A stretch of DNA of 64,000 bases from an uncultured Draconibacterium sp. (GTDB taxonomy: Bacteria; Bacteroidota; Bacteroidia; Bacteroidales; Prolixibacteraceae): contig NZ_CAJXTC010000006.1 in NCBI RefSeq assembly GCF_913060805.1, positions 124,001 through 188,000 on the forward strand. The letters run 5' to 3'. The notes beneath the pieces were generated by a model. The model ran no database searches, was not told where the DNA came from, and was given only the letters and a program-made list of their open reading frames with translations. The position numbers were made by a program, and so were the translations under genes. Shown one piece after another: positions 35,973-45,628 of the stretch; the stretch's first letter is position 1, and each line of letters begins with the position of its first letter.

Positions 35973-37547
35973 TTAATCGATGGTGATTTTGCTTCCCCAC
36001 CAATCGTTACCCGGATCAAAATCCTCTGATAGCATCCAAAGTCGTTCTTTTTCCAGTGCCGGCCATCTTTTTTCGATCACATTTTGCAAGTGTGCTTTTT
36101 CGCGTTCTGCAGTCCATGTTGGATCTTGTGTTGGGAAACGTGCTCCCATGTCGTCCAGCATTTCAAAAAGCTGACTGCTCATTTCTTTCACTTTCTCCAG
36201 ATTTTCTGAGGCGAGATCATTTGTTTCGCTTAAATCGTTTTCCAGGTTGTAAAGTTCCTCTCTATCGTCTTCGTAATAATGAATGAGTTTCCAGTCGCCC
36301 AAACGAATTATCGATGATGGTTCGCCACCTTGGTTTCCGTAGTGCGGATAATGCCAGATTAGCGGTCTTTCGGCAAGCGATTCGCCTTTTAAAAGCGGAA
36401 CAAGACTGACTCCGTCCATGTGTTCTTCCGGTTTTAAATCGGCGCCGCAAAGTTCAAGAATTGTTGGATAGAAATCGGTACCTGTAACAGGTGTGTTGCA
36501 TTGCAGTCCATTTCCCAGTTCTGGAACTTTGATAAAGAAAGGTTCGCGAATTCCACCTTCAAACTGATATCCCTTTCCGCCACGTAGCGGTTTGTTCGAT
36601 GTTGCAAATGCATCGCCGGCTGCCACGCCGCCATTGTCGCCGGTAAAACAGATTATGGTATTTTCTGCCAAGCCCAATTCGTCCAAAGCATCCAGCACAT
36701 AACCAACTGCATCATCGGTGCTTTCTACCAGCCCGGCATAAATGGGGTTATCCTGATGTTGGCGAATGGGCAGAAAATGCCCCATTTCAAATCCTGTTTC
36801 GGCAATGCCCAAAGTTTCGGCTTTATCGCGGTATTTCGCCCATTTTTCCTCTGTAGTTTGAATGGGGCCATGTACCGCATAAAACGAAAGGTAGGCAAAA
36901 AATACAGTGTCTTTATGTTCTTGTATAAAGTTGACCGTTTCTTTTGCGAGACGCATAGTTAGGTTCTCGCCATCGGGGCCACTCGGGAGATTTGGATTTT
37001 CCCAAGGGGCGTAATAACCACCAATTGGACTTCCAACATCCCAGCCACCTTTGTTGATGTCAAAACCATGATCTTCGGGCCACGATCCTTTTTCACCTAG
37101 GTGCCATTTGCCGGCAAAAAATGTGGTGTACCCAGCTTCTTTTAGCGCTTCCGGTAAAGTGGTATAGCTGTGTTCAAGATGATGAACGTATTCTGGTGGC
37201 AGTAACTTAGTAGCCCTGCCCGTTTTACTCCAGGCTTCTCCGGTTGGTGCACCGATCCAGTCGGTAATACCGTGCCGTGCAGGAAACTTCCCACTTAAAA
37301 TACTGGCTCGCGACGGGCTGCAAACCTGGCAAGTTGCATAACCGTCGGTAAACAACATTCCTTCGTGTGCAATTCGATCGATGTTGGGTGTTTCGTAGTA
37401 TTGGCTGCCCATTACACTGCAATCGGTGTAGCCATAATCGTCAACCAGAATAAAGAGAACATTCGGTTTTGAAACTTCCTGCTTTTCCGGTTTGCACGAA
37501 AGCAATGTAACCGCAATTAGAATCAGAATCGTGATCTTGTTACTCAT
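35973..37547 (-). CDS. Lipoprotein sulfatase (arylsulfatase A-like), formylglycine type 1
   Basis: A 524-aa sulfatase hydrolysing sulfate esters, probably of a polysaccharide. The chosen start (37547) gives a lipoprotein signal ending LLSC (Cys18) and is preceded by a near-perfect Shine-Dalgarno sequence; an in-frame upstream start at 37619 lies inside the previous gene. The core motif CSPSR (76-80) is the formylglycine site, with Cys76 to be converted by an anaerobic-type or FGE maturase. The metal-binding Asp pair is at 36-37 (LVDDYGY), and the second motif is GKWHLGEKG. A metal-site DNG appears in FTGDNGGVAAGD. The substrate subfamily cannot be assigned by eye. It is immediately downstream of the second sulfatase gene (10 bp), so the two are made together. 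Confidence 0.92.
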   Translation of the reverse strand: MSNKITILILIAVTLLSCKPEKQEVSKPNVLFILVDDYGYTDCSVMGSQYYETPNIDRIAHEGMLFTDGYATCQVCSPSRASILSGKFPARHGITDWIGAPTGEAWSKTGRATKLLPPEYVHHLEHSYTTLPEALKEAGYTTFFAGKWHLGEKGSWPEDHGFDINKGGWDVGSPIGGYYAPWENPNLPSGPDGENLTMRLAKETVNFIQEHKDTVFFAYLSFYAVHGPIQTTEEKWAKYRDKAETLGIAETGFEMGHFLPIRQHQDNPIYAGLVESTDDAVGYVLDALDELGLAENTIICFTGDNGGVAAGDAFATSNKPLRGGKGYQFEGGIREPFFIKVPELGNGLQCNTPVTGTDFYPTILELCGADLKPEEHMDGVSLVPLLKGESLAERPLIWHYPHYGNQGGEPSSIIRLGDWKLIHYYEDDREELYNLENDLSETNDLASENLEKVKEMSSQLFEMLDDMGARFPTQDPTWTAEREKAHLQNVIEKRWPALEKERLWMLSEDFDPGNDWWGSKITID

Positions 37548-37560
37548 AGTGGCCTCCTTA
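37548..37560 (-). promoter_or_regulatory. Shine-Dalgarno site overlapping the upstream stop codon
   Basis: Read on the minus strand, TAAGGAGGCCACT lies directly before the ATG at 37547. The TAA is the stop of the preceding sulfatase and GGAGG is the ribosome site. Strong SD sequences are rare in this window, so this arrangement points to translational coupling of the two sulfatases and fixes the start of the downstream gene. Confidence 0.85.
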
Positions 37561-38994
37561 TTCTTCGTTTCCGAATTTGAAAAGATCAGACTTTGTATGT
37601 GACTTTTCGATAAACGCACTCAGTTCCTTCACCAATTCAGGATGATCGCTGGCAATATTGTTTTCCTCGCCAACATCGGTGGCCAGATTGTACAATTCGG
37701 TAGTCGTTTTTTCGGGTGTAAAAACATTGTAGCGAACCAGTTTCCAATCACCTTTTCGAACAGCTTGTCTTCCTCCCATTTCGTGAAATTCCCAGTATAA
37801 ATAATCGTGCTGAGCCGATTGCTCTTTACCAAGGAGTGTAGGTAAGAACGAAATTCCATCAATCGAAACGGGAGTTGAAATGCCGGTAATTTCGGCCACG
37901 GTTGGAAATACATCCCAGAATGCAGAAATGTGATCGGACGAACTGCCGGCAGTAATCTTTCCGTCCCAAACAGCGATCATCGGAACACGAATCCCTCCTT
38001 CATACAGATCGCGTTTATAACCTTTTAATGGTCCGTTGGAGTTGAAATAATCAGGATCGGCTCCACCTTCCAAATGCGGCCCGTTATCGGATGTAAAAAT
38101 GATCAGCGTGTTTTCATAAATCCCCAGTTCTTTCAGTTTGGCAACGATCTCGCCAACCTGCATATCAAGGTAGTCCACCATGGCAGCAAATGCGGCATGT
38201 GTTTCCGGTTGCGAACCGTAGCCGCCCTGTTTATATCTTTCTCCATCATCAACTCCTTTGTAAGCTTGTTCGGGCTCGAGTTTGCCACGGTATTTTGCTA
38301 TGTATTCTTCAGGTGCAAACAACTCGGCATGCGGAATAATCGAAGGATAGTACATAAAGAACGGTTGATCCTTATTGTTTTCGATAAAATTGAGCGCTTC
38401 GGTATGGATGAGTTCCGGTCCGTAAGCTTCCGTTTTTTTACCGGCATTACCTTCAAGAATTACCTTTTCCTGGTTATGCCAAAGATGATAAGGGTAGTAG
38501 TTGTGTCCCATTCGCTGGCAGTTGTAGCCATAAAACTCGTCGAATCCCTGGTTGTTCGGATCGCCCTCAGAGCCCGGGTAACCCAGTCCCCACTTGCCAA
38601 AAGCTCCGGTTGTGTAGCCGGCTTCTTTTAAAGCTTCGGCAATAGTAACGGCACCGGCCGCCATTGGATATTGTCCTTCGGGTTGCCACTCTTTGTTGCC
38701 TCTAACCGGCGTGTGGCCGGTGTGTTGCCCGGTCATTAAGGCCGAGCGCGAAGGTGCACAAACTGTTGAACCCGAATAGTGCTGGGTAAAGCGCATTCCG
38801 TTTTCGGCCAGCTTATCGATATTGGGCGTTGAAAAATGCGTTTGCCCGTAACAACTCAGATCGCCATATCCGAGGTCATCGGCCAGAATGTAAATAATAT
38901 TTGGCCTTGCCGGTTGCGTTTCGTTCGTTTTTGTTTTTGGCTGGCAAGCCAGCAATAATAAGCTTAGAATAGTTGGTAAGATTAGTTTTCTCAT
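37558..38994 (-). CDS. Lipoprotein sulfatase (arylsulfatase-like), formylglycine type 2
   Basis: A 478-aa sulfatase, paralogous to its neighbour but clearly different in sequence. A lipobox LLAC (Cys17) predicts a lipid-anchored extracytoplasmic protein. The formylglycine motif is CAPSR (79-83, in GSTVCAPSRSALMTG). Metal Asp residues are at 39-40 (LADDLGYGDLS), with GKWGLG further on and TSDNGPH supplying the distal metal ligands. It starts 16 bp after the GH2 gene ends. The combination of a GH2 enzyme with two different sulfatases points to a sulfated glycan with more than one sulfate position (inference). Confidence 0.92.
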   Translation of the reverse strand: MRKLILPTILSLLLLACQPKTKTNETQPARPNIIYILADDLGYGDLSCYGQTHFSTPNIDKLAENGMRFTQHYSGSTVCAPSRSALMTGQHTGHTPVRGNKEWQPEGQYPMAAGAVTIAEALKEAGYTTGAFGKWGLGYPGSEGDPNNQGFDEFYGYNCQRMGHNYYPYHLWHNQEKVILEGNAGKKTEAYGPELIHTEALNFIENNKDQPFFMYYPSIIPHAELFAPEEYIAKYRGKLEPEQAYKGVDDGERYKQGGYGSQPETHAAFAAMVDYLDMQVGEIVAKLKELGIYENTLIIFTSDNGPHLEGGADPDYFNSNGPLKGYKRDLYEGGIRVPMIAVWDGKITAGSSSDHISAFWDVFPTVAEITGISTPVSIDGISFLPTLLGKEQSAQHDYLYWEFHEMGGRQAVRKGDWKLVRYNVFTPEKTTTELYNLATDVGEENNIASDHPELVKELSAFIEKSHTKSDLFKFGNEE

Positions 38995-39010
38995 AGTTTA
39001 GTTAGTCGTA

Positions 39011-41449
39011 TTAAATCTCTTTGGTTTGAATTGAAATTGTTGCAGGTTCAAGTCCTTCGCCGCTCACCTCCAATTGCATTTCTCCGGCTTCCTCAAGCGA
39101 TTGAACGGTTACCACCAGTTTGCCGCTAAAAGCTTTCATTGTTGGGAGGTGGAACAACTCGAGCGAAGTAGCATCGCCATTGCAAACGGCTTTGTATTTT
39201 CCGGCACCACTAACATTAAAATTTAGTTGGTTAGTAGCAGTTGGGCAGAAGTTCCCGTCTTTGTCAACCACAGAAACGGTGATGTAGCTAAGGTCGTTTC
39301 CGTCGGCAGCAATTCCATCACGATCGGCTGTTAATTGCAAGTGATGAGGCGCTCCTGCAGTGTGGATTTCCTGCTCTGCCACAGCATTCCCGGCATCGTC
39401 GAAAGCCACCACTTTTACGGTTCCCGGTTCGTATTTTACATCCATCCACATCAGCCGGTTTCTGTTCAACAAGGTCTCTTTGCTTTTATTCTGAACACCC
39501 TGACTTTTGCCATTTACAAATAACTCGGCGCTGTTATAATTGGTGTATACAAAAACAGGCGTTGTTTCTCCTTCGCGACCTTCCCAGTTCCAGTGTGGAA
39601 GAATGTGCAAGGTTTCGTCTTCCGTGTTCCAGCGGCTGCGGTACAAGTAGTAGCGGTCTTTTGGTAAACCAGCCAGATCGCAGATTCCAAAATACGAGCT
39701 GCGCGATGGCCATGCTTCGTTGTATGGAGTAGGCTCTCCGAGGTAATCAAATCCGGTCCAGACGAACTCGCCAATTACCCAGTCAAAGTCGTCCTGCCAG
39801 TAAAAGTCTTCGTCTGGAATATTCGACCATGAACAGGCTTCTAAATCGTACGATGAACTTTGGAAATCATCGTATCGCAACATTTTACCCTCTTTTACCG
39901 GGAACTTGTAAATTCCGCGGGAACTTACTGTTGAAGCCGTTTCCGAACCCAAAATAAATCCTTGCGGAAAACGCTCGTAAGCTTCGTCGTACAAATGCAG
40001 GCGGTAATTTAAACCGGGGATATCCATAATGGCGCCAAATCCGTTTTTCAGTGTGTTACCCACCTGGTCCATTCCAACGGTTACAGGGCGTGTTCCATCT
40101 TCACGATGGAAAATATCCTGCAGCCATTTTGCCAGTTTTACGCCTTCGGTACCCCACTGATCGGGAACTTCGTTGCCCGAGCTCCACATAACGATACACG
40201 GGTGATTACGTGTGGCACGAACCAGATTTACCACATCTTTTTCGGCCCAATCGTTGAAATACAAGTTGTATCCATTTTCAACCTTTGGTTTGGCCCACTC
40301 ATCAAAACTTTCAGCAAGGAAAAGGAAGCCCATTTCGTCGCAAAGTTCCAATTGCTCCATCGATGGCATATTGTGCGACGAACGGATGGCATTACAGCCC
40401 ATATCTTTCAAAATTGTCAACTGGCGTTTTAGTGCCGCTTTGTTAACTGCGGCACCGAGCGGCCCCAAATCGTGGTGCAAACAAACACCTTTAAACTTGG
40501 TAACTTCGCCATTTAATACCAACCCTTTGCCACGTTCGTATACCACACTTCGCACTCCAAAACGAATATTCTGTTCGTCTTTCAGCGTGTTGCCTTCGTA
40601 CAATTTCATGTTTGCGGTGTACAAGTATGGCGATTCGGTGTCCCAAAGTTTTGGGTTCGGAATGGCAATATTTTGTTCTGTTTTGTTGCCAAACAATTCG
40701 TTGGTGGTGTTCGTTGCTACTACATTTCCTTCAGCATCTTTTATTTCGGTAACCACTTTAACGTTGCTTCCGTTAACTTCGGCTTTCAGGTTTACCTGCG
40801 CCTCTTCTTCCGATACAAATGGCGTGGTAATAAACGTACCCCACTGGTTAAAATTCACCTCGTCTTTTACAATAAGCTGCACTTTGCGGTAAATTCCTGC
40901 GCCGGGGTACCAACGCGATGATGATTCTTTATTTTCGAGGCGAACAGCCAGCAGGTTTTCTTCGCCAACATTCACATAATCGCTGATATCGAAATAGAAA
41001 TAGCTGTAGCCGTAAGGGCGGTTACCAACTTTCTTTCCGTTTATGTATACTTCGGCATTGCTCATGGCACCATCAAAAACAAGCAGCGCTTGTTTACCCG
41101 GGCCAAAATCGAGCAATTCGAATGTTTTGCGGTACCAGCCAATTCCAATGTGTGGCAATGCGCCGGTACGTCCGGTTCGCAGGCGAGCCTCTTTCTCCAT
41201 GTCCTGACTAACCAGCACTTTCTGTGCATCAATTTCTTTGTCAAACGGTCCTTTAATAGCCCAGTCGTGTGGAACCTCAACGGTTTCCCAATCTGCTGCA
41301 TCGGTTTGTGGCAGCTGGGCATCGGTAACTTCCTGGTTAATAAATTTCCAGTCTTTTGAAAGTGTTTGTACACTTCGGGTTTCGCTGCTTGTTTCAACAC
41401 ACGCCGAGAAAATAAATAGGATGAAGATGAAAGAAAATAAAGATTTCAT
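39011..41449 (-). CDS. GH2 family glycoside hydrolase (beta-galactosidase-like), lipoprotein
   Basis: An 812-aa enzyme. The start at 41449 gives a lipoprotein signal (IFSAC, Cys17); the frame extends to 41488 but without a signal. Domain order is GH2 jelly-roll sugar-binding (~30-195, with HDWAIKGPFD), immunoglobulin-like (~200-300), TIM barrel (~305-600), then DUF4982/Ig-like C-terminal domains (~620-812, ADGNDLSYITVSVVDKDG). Catalytic residues of clan GH-A are visible: acid/base Glu427 in WSSGNEVPD and nucleophile Glu503 in ILGSETAS. It heads the GH2-sulfatase-sulfatase operon, so it probably cleaves beta-linked galactose or a uronic/amino sugar exposed by desulfation. The exact linkage is unknown. 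Confidence 0.92.
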   Translation of the reverse strand: MKSLFSFIFILFIFSACVETSSETRSVQTLSKDWKFINQEVTDAQLPQTDAADWETVEVPHDWAIKGPFDKEIDAQKVLVSQDMEKEARLRTGRTGALPHIGIGWYRKTFELLDFGPGKQALLVFDGAMSNAEVYINGKKVGNRPYGYSYFYFDISDYVNVGEENLLAVRLENKESSSRWYPGAGIYRKVQLIVKDEVNFNQWGTFITTPFVSEEEAQVNLKAEVNGSNVKVVTEIKDAEGNVVATNTTNELFGNKTEQNIAIPNPKLWDTESPYLYTANMKLYEGNTLKDEQNIRFGVRSVVYERGKGLVLNGEVTKFKGVCLHHDLGPLGAAVNKAALKRQLTILKDMGCNAIRSSHNMPSMEQLELCDEMGFLFLAESFDEWAKPKVENGYNLYFNDWAEKDVVNLVRATRNHPCIVMWSSGNEVPDQWGTEGVKLAKWLQDIFHREDGTRPVTVGMDQVGNTLKNGFGAIMDIPGLNYRLHLYDEAYERFPQGFILGSETASTVSSRGIYKFPVKEGKMLRYDDFQSSSYDLEACSWSNIPDEDFYWQDDFDWVIGEFVWTGFDYLGEPTPYNEAWPSRSSYFGICDLAGLPKDRYYLYRSRWNTEDETLHILPHWNWEGREGETTPVFVYTNYNSAELFVNGKSQGVQNKSKETLLNRNRLMWMDVKYEPGTVKVVAFDDAGNAVAEQEIHTAGAPHHLQLTADRDGIAADGNDLSYITVSVVDKDGNFCPTATNQLNFNVSGAGKYKAVCNGDATSLELFHLPTMKAFSGKLVVTVQSLEEAGEMQLEVSGEGLEPATISIQTKEI

Positions 41450-41754
41450 ATGCGATAAATTGTTTGTTTTTAGTGGATAATACGCCATGTGTTACAAAGA
41501 GTGAACTTGTATTCTAAAGGTTGCTTTTCGATTAACGTTTGTTCTTTGTGTTTCATTGCAAACGGATTTCAATAGTTCGTTTATATAACAGACGCATTTT
41601 CAATACTACATACATACGCTCGCAGTAAAATATTTGTTGCTGCAAATTCAATTTTTACTGGTGGGTACTGGTATGGTGCAAATATGCAAAGAAATCCGAT
41701 AATTCAAATGATTTCGGAACCTACTGTGCAACACTAGATTGCTAAGAATGTTGA
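41450..41754. other. Gene-free upstream region of the GH2 operon
   Basis: This 305-bp gap must contain the promoter of the GH2-sulfatase operon, because the preceding kinase gene ends at 41755. No convincing TAnnTTTG element or operator palindrome was found in it. Confidence 0.4.
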
Positions 41755-43839
41755 TTATGACAACGATAAGGGAAGACTGAAGTGGAAACTGCTACCCTGG
41801 CCTTTTTCGCTCTCGACCCAGATATTACCGCCGTTTATTTTAACAAATTCCTGGCAAAGAATCAATCCTAATCCTGTTCCTTTTTCGTGAGCAGTTCCAT
41901 CGCGTTGCACCGATTTTTCAATTTTAAACAGGTTCTTAATCATCTCCTGCGTCATTCCAATGCCATCGTCTTTTACCGTGACGATCAGCATTTCGTCATC
42001 CTTTTTGGCAAGCAGTTCAATTTTGCCGTTTCTATTTGTGAATTTTATGGCGTTATTCAGCAGATTTCTGACAATAAAGTTTACCATATCGAAATCAGCA
42101 TAAACCATGGTTTTCTTTTCCGAGATTTCGATGGTAATACCTTTGGTTTTGGCCACCTCGAGATTGAGGTCTTTATTGATTTCAAAAACCTTATGAATAA
42201 AGAACGACTGTGGTTCGAATTTAATGGTGCCGGTTTGTGTGCGCGACCATTCCAACAGGTTTTCCAACAGCTCGTAGCCGCTGGTAGCCGCCTGGTACAT
42301 GCCATCGATCAGCACATCAAAATCTTCGGTGTTTTTGGCCTCTTTTTCGTTGCGCAGTAAATCGGAAATACCGATCAACACATTGAATGGATTTTTTAAA
42401 TCGTGCGCAATAATCGAAAAGAATTTATCTTTTGTGGCGTTTAGCTTTTTAAGGTTTTGCTCGTCTTCGGCAAGTTTTACAAGGTTGTCTTCGAGCAATA
42501 ATTTCTGCCGGTTTATGGTGTTGTAGTTGGCTTTTAGCTCGTCGGTGTGTTTTTTGCGCAGAATGAGAAAAAAGCTGAGTGCCACCAAAATAACCAACAA
42601 GGCAACAATAGCAAAGGCCGATTTTACGCGAAACTTAAATTGATCGCTTTCCATTTTAGCCGAAGCCAATTGCTGTTCGAGCATAATTTTATTTCGTTCG
42701 GCCTTACTGGCTTCGTCGGCTTCAAAATTACCCAGTGCCTCAATAATTTCGTCGGGTTTTAACAGCTGAAATGCCGCTTTGGCATCCGAATTCATTTGGT
42801 AAGCTTTTTCGTATTGCCCAAGGCCGGCATAAGCTTCTCCTGCTTCGGTGTAATAGTCGGACAGGTAGTCAAATTTTTCCAATTCCTTGCTTTTCGAAAT
42901 GGCCTGGTTGTAGTAGTTTATGGCCGTTTTGAAATCTTTCTTTTTAAGGTAGTATTTGCCTTGCAGGTAATTGATTTCTACTTCGTATTTGGTGAGGTTA
43001 TTTTGGTTTTTTAGCTTATTAACGCGTTCAATATAGTTTTTTGCAGTCGACAAATCTGCGGTCTCGAGGTAATAATTGATAAAGCTTAGCAGTACTTCAA
43101 TTTCACGCTGTTCGTCGTTAATTTGCGGTAAAAGCTCCAGCGCATCATTCAAATGAGTAAGGGCTTGTTCCTGTTGGTTAAGTTTTAGATTACTGTAGCC
43201 CAGCGAGGTGTAGTTCAGACACTGGTTTCTAATGTTCTGTGTTTCAATATCAACATCCAAGGCCTTTTGGTAGTAGAGCTGCGCACTCCGGAATTCTTTT
43301 AGGTATTCGTAATACGAGGCAATGTTCCCGTATGCTTCTGAAAGCCCGTATGTATTGCCTGCCTCTTCGCAAATATTTTTTGCCTTAATCATGTAATTCA
43401 ATGCCTGTACCTGGTCTTTTCCGTAAGAATATAACACGCCCAGGTTAAGGTAGCACGCAATTAACGACACCGAATCTTTGGTCTCGGTAAATATGGTAAT
43501 GGCTTGTTCAAGATTGGCAATGGCCGGAATCCAGTCGCCGGTTTGGTCGTACACATAACTGATAAGAAACAGCGCTGTTCCTTCGCCGTATTTGTAGTTG
43601 ATTTTCTGCGATAGCTCTAGCGCTTTTTGTCCGTAAGCTAACGAACTATCGGGGTTGATATAATCGTATAAATCGGACAGATCGATGTAAATATCGACGA
43701 TTTTCTCCGCATTTGTTTCCGTTTTAACAGCGGTTTTAAGCGAATCGATCTGTGTTGTTTGGTTTTCAGAAGCAGATGAAATACCAACAATAAATACGAA
43801 CAATAGGGGTAGTAAAATATGTTTATTCAGATTTTTCAT
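41755..43839 (-). CDS. TPR-containing sensor histidine kinase without receiver domain
   Basis: A 694-aa protein. The start at 43839 gives a signal/leader (MKNLNKHILLPLLFVFIVG); the frame continues upstream to 43923 without support. Residues ~35-370 are tetratricopeptide repeats (for example YGNIASYYEYLKEFRSAQLY and YTSLGYSNLKLNQQEQALTH), probably periplasmic. One TM helix follows (~402-424, SAFAIVALLVILVALSFFLI), then a coiled coil, a HisKA domain with His479 (FFSIIAHDLKNPFN) and an HATPase domain (N-box NLLNNAIKF, DDGIGM, KGTGLGL). There is no receiver or DNA-binding domain and no response regulator gene beside it, so its partner is elsewhere. Its position upstream of the GH2 operon is suggestive only. 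Confidence 0.9.
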   Translation of the reverse strand: MKNLNKHILLPLLFVFIVGISSASENQTTQIDSLKTAVKTETNAEKIVDIYIDLSDLYDYINPDSSLAYGQKALELSQKINYKYGEGTALFLISYVYDQTGDWIPAIANLEQAITIFTETKDSVSLIACYLNLGVLYSYGKDQVQALNYMIKAKNICEEAGNTYGLSEAYGNIASYYEYLKEFRSAQLYYQKALDVDIETQNIRNQCLNYTSLGYSNLKLNQQEQALTHLNDALELLPQINDEQREIEVLLSFINYYLETADLSTAKNYIERVNKLKNQNNLTKYEVEINYLQGKYYLKKKDFKTAINYYNQAISKSKELEKFDYLSDYYTEAGEAYAGLGQYEKAYQMNSDAKAAFQLLKPDEIIEALGNFEADEASKAERNKIMLEQQLASAKMESDQFKFRVKSAFAIVALLVILVALSFFLILRKKHTDELKANYNTINRQKLLLEDNLVKLAEDEQNLKKLNATKDKFFSIIAHDLKNPFNVLIGISDLLRNEKEAKNTEDFDVLIDGMYQAATSGYELLENLLEWSRTQTGTIKFEPQSFFIHKVFEINKDLNLEVAKTKGITIEISEKKTMVYADFDMVNFIVRNLLNNAIKFTNRNGKIELLAKKDDEMLIVTVKDDGIGMTQEMIKNLFKIEKSVQRDGTAHEKGTGLGLILCQEFVKINGGNIWVESEKGQGSSFHFSLPLSLS

Positions 43840-43856
43840 AGGTTTGCACAGATCTG

Positions 43857-43884
43857 CAAATATAATTAAATCAACTGTATACAA
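43857..43884 (-). promoter_or_regulatory. Candidate promoter of the TPR histidine kinase
   Basis: On the minus strand TATATTTG (43857-43864) matches TAnnTTTG, with TTG (43882-43884) 17 bp upstream as the -33 element. It is 18 bp from the chosen ATG at 43839, which also argues against the longer upstream start. Confidence 0.5.
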
Positions 43885-44058
43885 TAATAAATGTAGGGTG
43901 GGTGGCTTATTTTTAACGAACATTTTTATGTTTCGTAGCCGTTCGTGAACATTGTTGCTAAAATGTAAATGAAGTAGGTGTAAAAACTGATAAATTTCAT
44001 ATTTCTAATTCTTTTTATACCTTGTCGGCGTAAGATCAGTGATTATAAACCGTGAAGT

Positions 44059-45492
44059 ATGATAAAACATTGCTTTGGTATTATTTGCATCGTCTTGCTT
44101 TTAATGGTGACTGCATGCTCCTCAAACAAAAATCCAAAAGACAAGAAAGAAGATCGCCCAATTATTGATCGTGATTTGCCTGAGATTTTGGATGATGGCG
44201 TGCTAAATGTTGTTACCACCTACAGCAGTACCAGTTACTTTTTGTACCGCGGGCAACCGATGGGTTACGAGTATGAGCTGCTGAAGCGTTTCGCCGATCA
44301 CCTTGGGGTTGATTACAAACTCGAGATATCGAATGACTTTGAGAACATGTACGAAATGCTGATAAGCGGCAAAGTCGACCTCATTGCACATGGATTAACC
44401 ATTACCGGGAAGCGTAAAGAGTTGGTGCAGTTTTCCGATTATTTGTACCTCACGCACCAGGTGTTGGTGCAAAAAAAGCCCGACAACTGGCGAAAAATGA
44501 AATGGAGTGCGGTACAAAATTCGTTAATACACGATGCCATTGAATTGATCGACGATACCGTTTCGGTGCGTTCCAACTCGTCGTATTTAAACCGGGTAGA
44601 AAACCTGATGGATGAGATGGGCGGTAAAATTTATGTTGATACACTGGCCGGAGACTTGTCGACCGATAAAATTATTGAAATGGTATCGAACGGCGATATT
44701 AAATACACCTTTGCCGATAACAATATTGCCAGCATTAATGCCTCGTATTATCCCAATCTCGATATCCGCGTGCCTGTTAGTTTTTCGCAGCGTATGGCCT
44801 GGGCAATCCGGCCAAACTCGGATGAGTTGCTGACGGAGCTTAATGGCTGGATCGATTCGATGAAAAACGGTACAACTTATTACGTAATTTATAACAAGTA
44901 CTTTAAAAACGAGCGTTCGTTTAGGATGCGCGAAAACAGCGTGTACTACAGTATAAATCATAACCGGATTAGTGAATACGACGACCTGATACAAACCTAT
45001 GCCGATACAATTGGTTGGGACTGGCGACTGATGGCGTCGATGATCTACCAGGAATCCAGGTTTAACCCGGTTTCCGAATCGTGGGCTGGTGCAAAAGGAT
45101 TGATGCAAATGATGCCACAAACTGCCGAACGATATGGTGTTGAAGATAGGACAGATCCGGAAGATAACCTTGAAGGGGCTACCAAAGTGTTGAAAGTTTT
45201 GTGGGATCGTTTTATTGATATTCCCGATTCGGTGCAGCGCATAAAGTTTACGATGGCCGCCTATAACTGTGGTTACAGCCATGTGATAGATGCACGAACA
45301 TTGGCCGAAGAGGAAGGAATTGACAGTTATCGCTGGGACGAATGTGTTGAGGAATCGATGTTAAAACTAAGCTATCCCGAGAATTACAATAAGCCGTTTA
45401 TAAAATATGGTTATGTGCGCGGGATTGAACCGGTGAGTTACGTAAAACAGATTTTTAGTCGCTACGAGCATTATACCCAGTTGCTGGAATAA
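44059..45492 (+). CDS. MltF-like membrane-bound lytic transglycosylase
   Basis: A 477-aa lipoprotein (VTAC, Cys20). Residues ~45-285 form a periplasmic solute-binding protein domain (SBP_bac_3: LNVVTTYSSTSYFLYRGQPM ... DLIAHGLTITGKRK). Residues ~300-450 form an SLT/GH23 lytic transglycosylase domain with the catalytic Glu332 in MIYQESRFNP and the supporting motif AKGLMQMMPQTA. The order matches E. coli MltF: a regulatory binding domain controlling glycan strand cleavage that produces 1,6-anhydromuropeptides. The signal binding the first domain is unknown in this family. It is transcribed away from the TPR kinase and stands alone; the next gene converges with it. Confidence 0.92.
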   Translation: MIKHCFGIICIVLLLMVTACSSNKNPKDKKEDRPIIDRDLPEILDDGVLNVVTTYSSTSYFLYRGQPMGYEYELLKRFADHLGVDYKLEISNDFENMYEMLISGKVDLIAHGLTITGKRKELVQFSDYLYLTHQVLVQKKPDNWRKMKWSAVQNSLIHDAIELIDDTVSVRSNSSYLNRVENLMDEMGGKIYVDTLAGDLSTDKIIEMVSNGDIKYTFADNNIASINASYYPNLDIRVPVSFSQRMAWAIRPNSDELLTELNGWIDSMKNGTTYYVIYNKYFKNERSFRMRENSVYYSINHNRISEYDDLIQTYADTIGWDWRLMASMIYQESRFNPVSESWAGAKGLMQMMPQTAERYGVEDRTDPEDNLEGATKVLKVLWDRFIDIPDSVQRIKFTMAAYNCGYSHVIDARTLAEEEGIDSYRWDECVEESMLKLSYPENYNKPFIKYGYVRGIEPVSYVKQIFSRYEHYTQLLE

Positions 45493-45628
45493 AAGGGGCA
45501 TTCTCAAAGACTCCCTTACAACTTCCTAAAAATGATTCGTGATTTCTGTAAATCGCTAACAGAAATTAAGTTAAATAATCTTGTTACAGAATACAGTTTC
45601 CGTAACTGACTCTCTTTTGAGGGGCTTC

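Noticed and set aside
40212-40892. 226-residue plus-strand open frame
   Set aside because: It is antisense to the GH2 enzyme, whose domains and catalytic residues are intact; the protein is low in structure and unlike any family.
44587-45282. 231-residue minus-strand open frame
   Set aside because: It is antisense to the MltF-like gene, which has clear binding and transglycosylase domains.
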